Origin: Pseudomonadota bacterium
GTDB taxonomy: Bacteria; Pseudomonadota; Gammaproteobacteria; SZUA-229
Assembly: GCA_030836935.1 (NCBI GenBank)
Contig: JAUPMA010000011.1
Coordinates: 1-7,397, forward strand
Reading direction: 5' to 3'
Length of the DNA stretch: 7,397 nucleotides
Position numbers and translations under genes: made by a program. This document shows positions 1-4,965 of this stretch, in pieces. The notes below the pieces were generated by a model, which was given only the letters and a program-made list of their open reading frames with translations, did not search any database and was not told the origin of the DNA. Numbering within the stretch: the stretch's first letter is position 1; each line of letters starts with the position of its first letter.

Positions 1-778
1 AAGTGGCAGATGGCGCCGCTTTTACAAAACGTAAATCGGTTGCGTTGGCATTATCAATGAGTGTGGCCGCGCCATTGATGGAAATGGTGGCAGAGTCCAG
101 AAACTCGCCGGGGCCGGGTGTGTTGCCGGAACGATTTTGCGCATGATTTGTTGAAGTGGTTAATGCAGAACCGGGATAAAATATAAGGAAGGCGACGCGA
201 TCACTGAGTAAATTACCATTGCTGTCATAAACACTCAGCCAGTTGTCGTCAATAACATTCGGGTTGCCATCGTTGTTGGAAACAACATTGGCATTGATCT
301 GATTATTCAAGCCATTGTAATTATGCTGAACAAGATTTGGCGAAACGACATAGTGCAAGTTGTATGTGCTTTGATTCAGGTCCAGTGAAATATCCAACCG
401 TGTACAACCACCTGCTGCGCCTGGTGCCAGTGTCTGTTCACTGTAAGGTAAACGTCCAAGAGTTAATGCCAAATTATTGGTAACTGGATTGGAGCCACTG
501 CAATCGGCACCACCATCAAATATACCATCATCATCAGAACGATCCGGATAAACCAGCATGCCGGGCAGCACGTTGTTGGTTACAGCAATACTGATAATCG
601 CATCCCGCGCCTTTGCCAGCAGGGTATTCGCATCCTCCTGTCGTTCCAGCTCATCGCCATTACGGCCCATCCTGCTCATTACAACCAGGCTGACAGTAAG
701 AATGAGTATCACTGCAAGCATGATCAAGGCGCCGCCGCGCTGTTTTCCGGGCGTAGCTGAATCGGGGTAATAGTTCAT
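1..778 (-). CDS. PilX/MshP-like large minor pilin (partial, C-terminus outside window)
   Basis: The frame opens with ATG at 778, overlapping the mshK stop as ATGA, with GGTGA seven bases upstream, and runs open for 259 codons off the left edge. The N-terminus has the PilX/MshP type of class III signal: KQRGG (12-16) followed by the hydrophobic helix ALIMLAVILILTVSLVVM (17-34). The glutamate normally at +5 of major pilins is missing, as is usual in PilX_N proteins. A helical stretch follows (ELERQEDANTLLAKARDAI, 43-61), then an Asp-rich loop YPDRSDDDGIFDGG (77-90) that could bind calcium. Cys93 and Cys125 may pair. The block GRLPY (108-112) and DRVAFLIFYPGSAL (193-206) with a later FLDSA (226-230) fit a family of large pilin-like proteins found near type IV pilus and T2SS genes, usually annotated hypothetical. 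It probably sits in the initiating tip complex. The precise MSHA letter (O, P or Q) cannot be given. Confidence 0.75.
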   Translation of the reverse strand, partial: MNYYPDSATPGKQRGGALIMLAVILILTVSLVVMSRMGRNGDELERQEDANTLLAKARDAIISIAVTNNVLPGMLVYPDRSDDDGIFDGGADCSGSNPVTNNLALTLGRLPYSEQTLAPGAAGGCTRLDISLDLNQSTYNLHYVVSPNLVQHNYNGLNNQINANVVSNNDGNPNVIDDNWLSVYDSNGNLLSDRVAFLIFYPGSALTTSTNHAQNRSGNTPGPGEFLDSATISINGAATLIDNANATDLRFVKAAPSAT

Positions 779-1461
779 GGCTGTTTCACCGGGGGCTGCG
801 TTGCAGCCTGGTTAGTATCACTTTCTCCAGTTTGCACATCTGCCTTATTTTCGTCAGCACCTTTGGTCACAGGTGCAGCTACTTTTGTCCTGTAACTTTC
901 CACCACCTTGCCACTTTCCTGTTGCCACACCTGGCCGGGTTTGAGGCGCACGGTCTGGCCGCTGATGGTTACACTGGCGCCGCGCAAAGCCTGGGGCTGG
1001 CTGCCAACACGGACATTGTCGTCGATAACGTTGTTGTTCAAGGTACTTTGACCGTTAATCCAGGCAACATTCCTGCCTTTCTCGCGTTGCATGATGCCTT
1101 GCATTTCGACATTGAGCGGCGAGGTGCGGATGCTGTTTTCGGTAGCGGGCATTTCGACGCCGCTGGTATTGCCGGTCATGCGGTCGCGTAATGCATCGAG
1201 CTGGGCGCGCTCGTAGCGGGTGGTGAACATGCGGTCGAGGTCGCGGATGGCGGGTTGGGTGGTATCAGCAAATGAGGGTTGCGAGATAAGAGAAAAGAAA
1301 AGTCCGCAAATGAACGCCAATTGCGCAGCTCTTGCGCCCGCTGTATTCGCACATCCATGTGCATCACGCAAATAAAACGCAGTGCAAAGTTTGAATTTTA
1401 AAGTGGCAAGGAAAGAAGCCTTTAAACTTTTTACTTTAAACCGTAAGCTCATCTGGCTCAT
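775..1461 (-). CDS. mshK: MshK/PilP-like secreted protein with an unusual repeat-derived N-terminal extension
   Basis: The frame of 228 residues starts at an ATG that overlaps the mshJ stop (ATGA) and has a perfect GGAGG nine bases upstream. A signal-sequence core (about 48-59, LAFICGLFFSLI) lies far from this start, with a likely cleavage after SFA (residue 65, before DTT). Residues 5-27 are encoded by an AT-rich palindromic repeat and about 31-47 by a GC-rich hairpin pair, so the first 47 residues look like inserted non-family sequence. In-frame TTG codons at L31 and L48 are alternative starts, but neither has a clear ribosome site. The mature part resembles MshK/PilP: a helical stretch (about 70-95), then the strand-rich segment AWINGQSTLNNNVIDD to VRLKPGQVW (about 131-176), as in inner-membrane proteins that contact the secretin. 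The last 35 residues are disordered, rich in Thr, Gln, Asp and Pro. Family assignment rests on this domain and on position between mshJ and the minor pilin. Confidence 0.72.
   Translation of the reverse strand: MSQMSLRFKVKSLKASFLATLKFKLCTAFYLRDAHGCANTAGARAAQLAFICGLFFSLISQPSFADTTQPAIRDLDRMFTTRYERAQLDALRDRMTGNTSGVEMPATENSIRTSPLNVEMQGIMQREKGRNVAWINGQSTLNNNVIDDNVRVGSQPQALRGASVTISGQTVRLKPGQVWQQESGKVVESYRTKVAAPVTKGADENKADVQTGESDTNQAATQPPVKQP
786..790 (-). promoter_or_regulatory. Shine-Dalgarno of the PilX-like minor pilin
   Basis: The minus strand reads GGTGA, seven bases before the ATG at 778, inside the last codons of mshK. It supports the overlapping start of the minor pilin, which in turn places the prepilin-type KQRGG signal near the N-terminus as expected. 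Confidence 0.45.
1323..1369. repeat. GC-rich double hairpin, second palindromic element in mshK 5' region
   Basis: Two adjacent inverted repeats: GCGCA/TGCGC (arms 1323-1327 and 1333-1337, loop 5) and a perfect GCACAT/ATGTGC (1349-1354 and 1357-1362, loop cc). The layout of two short hairpins separated by about 11 bases, one around a GGATG when read on the minus strand, resembles the REP-like palindromic elements scattered through many gammaproteobacterial genomes. It is read in frame as about residues 31-47 of MshK, just before the signal-sequence core. That it is a repeat elsewhere in the genome is inferred, because only one copy is in the window. Confidence 0.4.
1381..1449. repeat. AT-rich imperfect palindromic repeat, copy A, inside the 5' end of mshK
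   Basis: Same framework and orientation as the element at 4887-4958, but more diverged. It starts agtgcaaag, has ggcaaggaaagaagcc near the middle, then tttaaactttttactttaaa, and ends aagct. The left half (aaagtttgaattttaaagtggc) is an imperfect inverted copy of the right half (gcctttaaactttttacttt). It is read in frame as residues 5-27 of the predicted MshK, giving a Lys/Leu/Phe-rich segment unlike the rest of the protein. It begins 9 bases inside the gene, soon after the ATGA overlap with mshJ, a location comparable to that of the other copy. Confidence 0.65.
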
Positions 1462-2114
1462 ATTTCTTCGCCTCCATCCTGCATCATGCCATCCGGAGCA
1501 ATAGGCTCTCCATTTTCATCATATTGCGGTTCAATGATTTCATCCAGTGTGTACCAGTACAAATCGCAATTACCGTTCAAACTGCTGGTGATCTCACTGC
1601 CCGAGGTTGGTGTGCCTTCGTGTTTTAGTGTGCAGCTTTTTATGCCGTAGAGTCCCTGTGCACGGCTGTCGAGATCGGCAAACAGATTATACAAATCACC
1701 TTCGTGAAGCAGATTCATGTCAAGGCGCATCTTGCTTATGTATACCGTAATGCCGGTAATATCTTCCGGCAATGTGGCTGTGGCACGTTGATCAAGAGTA
1801 AATTTTACCGAAGGTATGGCGTGTCGCGTGCTGGATTGCTGAATGGTTTCAACCCAGTTGATGCGTTGTTCCTCACCCAGCACATTGCCTGTTTTCAGCG
1901 CATTGAATCGTTGCTGATATTGTTCGAGCAGTAATTTCTGGTTGCTGGCAGTCTGCAGGCGAATGCTGGCCTGGCGTTGCTGGTTGCTGGCCTGCTGCCA
2001 TTGTGTATAGCTTTGCTGGTGTATGAATAGCAGCGTGCCACCCAGGGTTAATGCAAACAGCAAAGCCGCAATGAATATGTGTATCTCGCGCCTGATTTTT
2101 TGCCAGTCAATCAT
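1458..2114 (-). CDS. mshJ: MshJ/PilO-like inner-membrane alignment protein
   Basis: This 218-residue bitopic protein has a short cytoplasmic start (MIDWQKIRREI), one membrane span at about 11-31 and a Gln-rich coiled coil at about 33-75. The periplasmic domain has alternating strands and helices (for example GITVYISKMRLDMNLLHEGDLYNLFADL, seen between about 120 and 148). This is the PilO/GspM architecture, and in MSHA loci the equivalent is MshJ. Such proteins pair with the PilN-like partner, here the gene immediately before, and with PilP/MshK, the gene immediately after, to form the alignment complex between platform and secretin. Two cysteines near the C-terminus (in KSCTLKH and NGNCDLYWY) could form a disulfide. 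The start ATG overlaps the stop of the preceding gene by four bases and has AAGGA eight bases upstream. The acidic C-terminal tail (EIIEPQYDENGEP, then GGEEI) is probably flexible. Confidence 0.8.
   Translation of the reverse strand: MIDWQKIRREIHIFIAALLFALTLGGTLLFIHQQSYTQWQQASNQQRQASIRLQTASNQKLLLEQYQQRFNALKTGNVLGEEQRINWVETIQQSSTRHAIPSVKFTLDQRATATLPEDITGITVYISKMRLDMNLLHEGDLYNLFADLDSRAQGLYGIKSCTLKHEGTPTSGSEITSSLNGNCDLYWYTLDEIIEPQYDENGEPIAPDGMMQDGGEEI
1471..1475 (-). promoter_or_regulatory. Strong Shine-Dalgarno of mshK
   Basis: The minus strand reads GGAGG, then nine bases, then the ATG at 1461, inside the mshJ coding sequence. It is the best ribosome site in the window and is the main reason to accept the ATG at 1461 as the working start of mshK, despite the odd N-terminal extension that follows. 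Confidence 0.65.
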
Positions 2115-3673
2115 GCCGTTTTTCCTTTCATGGTTACGGACAAGATAAATTCACCGGCTTCCGGCAGGGATTCTGCAGCGGCCTTGCTGCCGGCTTCCAG
2201 GGTCAGGCGGCCACTGGAGCGCGTATCGACCGGTAATTTTTTAATTTGTACATTCTGTATCTGTTTGTCTTCACGCAAATGTTCGGCCAGCTGATTTACC
2301 TGATTGACGGCATCGCGAATGTTGTCTGCCGATACTGGTACGCGCCCCTTGATGGTAGCCTGATGCAACAGGGTTGCAGATTGCAGATGTACCGGCACGA
2401 GTGTATTGAGTTCGCCATCTTCACTGGCAGTTGCCACAATCTGCCATTCAATTTCTGCAATGCGCAATAAATTGAAACGGTTGCTGCTGAAAATCCTGCT
2501 CAGGCGTGTCATGAAATGTTGCGGTGATATTTGTTTGCTGGCTGCAATTTTTTCCGCCAGATCAACACTCGCTTTCATCAAACCGGTTTGTGCCAGTACC
2601 GGTTCCAGCTTTTGCAGTTGTTTTTGATACTGGCTGTTGATGCTGGCTGTTTGCCGGCCAAATTCCCGGCTTTCTGCCTGCATGCGCTGCGAATCAAAAT
2701 ACAGCCAGCTGGCGAGCAGCAAACTGCCGAGTGTTAATGCCGCCGCCAGTCCGAGCAGTGCCTTGCCGGCAAGATAGCGGTTGTAAATAGAAAAATCTGC
2801 CGTGCCGCCATAATGGCCGCGCGTGACATGATCGTCGCTGCACAGTTGTGCAAAAATGCCGTTGCCATAAGGTCCGGTAATGCCTTGTGATGCGACTTTC
2901 TTTTCGATGTCGCGGGTGCGGTGCACGGTAATGTTGCGCAAATGCGCGCTGACGCACGTGGTCTGTACAGATTCAAAAAATTCTTCCGGCGCAATAATGT
3001 GAATGCTGATGGCTTCATCAAAACCGATGCTGCGTTTGTTGGCAAGAAAGCGTGCTGTCTGCTCGATTTGTTCGGAAATGAAATGACCGTAATCCGTGCC
3101 TTCCAGATTGATGGTGGTGGAGCGGCTGGAAACCAGCCTGCCATTTTTGAAGTGACTCAGGCGAATATTGGATGACACTTGTTGTGAAATAAGAAATACA
3201 TTGCCGTTGCCAGCGTTCAGCCGCGACAATATTTTTGTGCTTAATAATGGCAGTGACCAGATGCCGCGAACCGGTACATCGGCGTCGGCAATCTGCTTCA
3301 GCCAGGGTTTGAGCATGTCGGGATTGGTGAGTGCAGCAAACAGCACGCGATCATCGCGGCGGCCCGATGATTCACGCCCCTGGAATTCATGCCAGACATA
3401 GTGGCCGGAGTTGCGGAAAAACCGTTCGATCTGCCGTTGCACCAGCGCCTTGCGATCAGAGCCATAGGCATGCGGCAGGGTTTCAATGCGAAAATCTTCT
3501 TCGATTACATCGACCAGGATGCGGCTCGGCACCGGTGGCGTTTTTTTCAGGTAATGACTGAATTCCTCGCGACCGGCTTCTGTCGGATCAAAATAATAAT
3601 TGCCGGCAAACTTGCCGTTAATCCAGTGAAAAACGGTGAGGCGATATCCGGAGTAGTAGAACAGTCGTTTCAT
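2111..3673 (-). CDS. mshI: MshI-position protein: PilM-like cytoplasmic domain joined to a PilN-like membrane/periplasmic part (GspL-like layout)
   Basis: This 520-residue protein has the layout of a fused PilM-PilN, or GspL. Residues 1 to about 290 form a soluble, presumably actin-fold domain, with alternating strand/helix patterns such as NVFLISQQVSSNIRLSHFKNGR (split at 158-179). One hydrophobic span follows at about 303-325 (LLGLAAALTLGSLLLASWLYF), then a probable coiled coil rich in Q, E and R at about 329-385, then a periplasmic part with the alternating pattern of PilN or GspL. The phosphate-binding DIG-S-VK signature of PilM near the N-terminus is not recognisable; the corresponding strands read LFYYSGYRLTVFHW, so nucleotide binding is doubtful. 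It should bridge the cytoplasmic ATPase to the PilO/PilP-like proteins encoded next. It overlaps mshG and mshJ by ATGA at both ends. The family role is inferred from topology and position; sequence similarity to Vibrio MshI looks distant. Confidence 0.75.
   Translation of the reverse strand: MKRLFYYSGYRLTVFHWINGKFAGNYYFDPTEAGREEFSHYLKKTPPVPSRILVDVIEEDFRIETLPHAYGSDRKALVQRQIERFFRNSGHYVWHEFQGRESSGRRDDRVLFAALTNPDMLKPWLKQIADADVPVRGIWSLPLLSTKILSRLNAGNGNVFLISQQVSSNIRLSHFKNGRLVSSRSTTINLEGTDYGHFISEQIEQTARFLANKRSIGFDEAISIHIIAPEEFFESVQTTCVSAHLRNITVHRTRDIEKKVASQGITGPYGNGIFAQLCSDDHVTRGHYGGTADFSIYNRYLAGKALLGLAAALTLGSLLLASWLYFDSQRMQAESREFGRQTASINSQYQKQLQKLEPVLAQTGLMKASVDLAEKIAASKQISPQHFMTRLSRIFSSNRFNLLRIAEIEWQIVATASEDGELNTLVPVHLQSATLLHQATIKGRVPVSADNIRDAVNQVNQLAEHLREDKQIQNVQIKKLPVDTRSSGRLTLEAGSKAAAESLPEAGEFILSVTMKGKTA
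2123..2127 (-). promoter_or_regulatory. Shine-Dalgarno of mshJ
   Basis: The minus strand reads AAGGA, eight bases before the ATG at 2114, inside the end of the preceding gene. It supports the overlapping ATGA start of mshJ and suggests both coupled and independent initiation. Confidence 0.5.
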
Positions 3674-4881
3674 AATTGCAGATTGGAAATCATGTCGTAA
3701 ATAGGCAGCAGCACCGAGGCCATGATCCAGCCCATGATGCCGCCAAGTACCACGGTCATCGCCGGGCCAATTGCCGGTTCGAGTTTTTCAATGGCTTCTT
3801 TCACTTCACGATTATAGAAGTAACTGATGTTGCGCAGGGCGGTGTCGAGCCCGCCGGTGTTTTCGCCAATGCGGATCATGCGTATTACCAGTGGCGGGAA
3901 CAGGGCGACGGATTTGAAACTGTCGGAAATGGAACCGCCATCGGCAATTTTATCAATGACTGTCTGTATGGCCTGGCTGAGTTTTGTGTTGTCCACCAGT
4001 TCGCGGCCAATGCGCAAACTTTCCAGAACGGTAATGCCGGAGGCGTACATCATTGCCATGTAGTTGGCAAAACGCGCCAGTTTTATTTTTAACAGCAGTG
4101 GTCCGAACAACCAGACGCGCAGTTTGAGTCCATCAACCTGCAAACGGATTTTCGGATCATTTCTGGCCGCCAGTTTAATTGCAAAGTATGCAACAACAGG
4201 CAGTGAAAAAAGCAGATACCAGTAAGCTACGACAAAATCGGAAGTAGCAATGAGTGCCAGTGTGTACCACGGAATGTCACCACCCATTTCGCGGATGAAA
4301 GGAATCAGCTGCGGCACCAGATACCACATGAGAAATGTCACCACGGCCAGCACCACAGTGCCGACCAGCGCCGGATAAATCATTACTTTTTGCGTGTGCG
4401 AAATCAGCTCATCCTGCCATTTCAGGGTTTCAGCCAGATCATGCAACACATCCGGCAGGCGTCCGCTTTCCTCGCCTACCTTGACCAGGGTGACAAAAAC
4501 GTTATCGAATACCGATGAATGCACAGCCAGAGCCTGCGACAGTGTTTTGCCGCCCTGAATCTCATCAAGCACGGCTGCAATAATGGCCTTGAAGCGGGCA
4601 TGCGTTGTGCTGTCGCGCAAATCGGTCAGACCCTCCAGGATTGGTACGCCGGCGCGCGTGAGCTGTTCCATCTGGAATGCAAAATTGATGATGTCCTGGC
4701 GCGTAATGCCGCTGCGCGAAAATTTGATTCTGGCCACGCCGCGCACCGGCTTGCAGGTGATGAGATCCAGTCCCATGCCGGTCAGGCGCTGTTCGAGATC
4801 GAGCGCATTTTCCGCCTCGATAATATCGCTGCGCATCTGGCCCTGGCTGTCAACGGCTTTGTATTTAAATGTTGTGGCCAT
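3670..4881 (-). CDS. mshG: MshG, inner-membrane platform protein (PilC/GspF family)
   Basis: This 403-residue polytopic protein is of normal length for GspF/PilC proteins, which sit in the inner membrane at the base of the pilus and couple the ATPase to pilin extraction. Two T2SF domains are visible. The first covers about residues 60-190, with TRAGVPILEGL (75-85) and VGEESGRLPDVL (135-146). The second covers about 265-395, with YASGITVLESL (279-289) and IGENTGGLDTAL (338-349). Predicted membrane segments lie near 168-193, 216-236 and 376-395. The ATG at 4881 begins the conserved MATTFKYKAVD N-terminus typical of the family, which supports this start. No Shine-Dalgarno sequence stands in front of it, because an AT-rich palindromic repeat ends about five bases upstream. 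The 3' end overlaps the next gene by ATGA. It is likely paired with the MshE encoded just upstream. Confidence 0.94.
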   Translation of the reverse strand: MATTFKYKAVDSQGQMRSDIIEAENALDLEQRLTGMGLDLITCKPVRGVARIKFSRSGITRQDIINFAFQMEQLTRAGVPILEGLTDLRDSTTHARFKAIIAAVLDEIQGGKTLSQALAVHSSVFDNVFVTLVKVGEESGRLPDVLHDLAETLKWQDELISHTQKVMIYPALVGTVVLAVVTFLMWYLVPQLIPFIREMGGDIPWYTLALIATSDFVVAYWYLLFSLPVVAYFAIKLAARNDPKIRLQVDGLKLRVWLFGPLLLKIKLARFANYMAMMYASGITVLESLRIGRELVDNTKLSQAIQTVIDKIADGGSISDSFKSVALFPPLVIRMIRIGENTGGLDTALRNISYFYNREVKEAIEKLEPAIGPAMTVVLGGIMGWIMASVLLPIYDMISNLQL

Positions 4882-4886
4882 AATTC

Positions 4887-4958
4887 AGTAAAAAGCTTAA
4901 AGGTTAAAGCAGAAAGGAAAAGTGGTTCCTTTGTACTTTAAACTTTGTACTTTAAGCT
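4887..4958. repeat. AT-rich imperfect palindromic repeat, copy B, between mshE and mshG
   Basis: On the plus strand the left arm agcttaaaggttaaag (4894-4909) is mirrored by ctttgtactttaagct (4943-4958), 13 of 16 positions pairing. The interior contains two copies of a ctttgtacttta unit. It fills nearly the whole 80-base gap between mshE and mshG. A diverged copy in the same orientation lies at 1381-1449; both share the framework agt..aaag at the start, aaggaaa in the middle and tttaaacttt.tactttaa then aagct at the end. It looks like a small dispersed palindromic element. It codes for no protein needed for mobility and no target duplication was identified. Confidence 0.7.
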
Positions 4959-4965
4959 GCTTCAT
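4897..4965 (-). other. 22-codon open frame in the mshE-mshG gap, starting at the ATGA of the mshE stop
   Basis: An ATG at 4965-4963 overlaps the mshE TGA by the same ATGA arrangement seen at the other junctions of this operon. It opens a frame of 22 residues (MKQLKVQSLKYKG, then TTFPFCFNL) that ends at TAA 4899-4897, 15 bases before the mshG start. Nearly all of it is the palindromic repeat. A GGAT eight bases upstream is a weak ribosome site. It may be no more than the remnant of an older mshG start, or it may be translated as a leader that carries ribosomes toward mshG. No known peptide is recognised. Low confidence as a gene. Confidence 0.25.

Noticed and set aside
832..1191. 119-codon plus-strand open frame opposite mshK
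   Set aside because: No ribosome site or domain; mshK fits operon order and coupling far better.
1176..1367. Alternative minus-strand frame beginning ATG-ATG near 1367 as the start of mshK
   Set aside because: It is in a different frame from the signal sequence and MshK-like domain and ends after 63 residues.
3676..4092. 138-codon plus-strand open frame opposite mshG
   Set aside because: Antisense shadow of the second T2SF domain; low-complexity product without family features.
4519..4941. 140-codon plus-strand open frame spanning the mshG 5' end and the repeat
   Set aside because: Antisense to conserved MshG N-terminal sequence; its 3' end only reads through the palindromic repeat.
4887..4958. 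Copy B as an intrinsic terminator between mshE and mshG
   Set aside because: On the minus strand a stem is followed by TTTTT, but the stem is AT-rich and imperfect, the spacer is long, and mshG downstream depends on the same transcript. Copy A has no T-run, so termination is not a shared property. Partial attenuation cannot be excluded.
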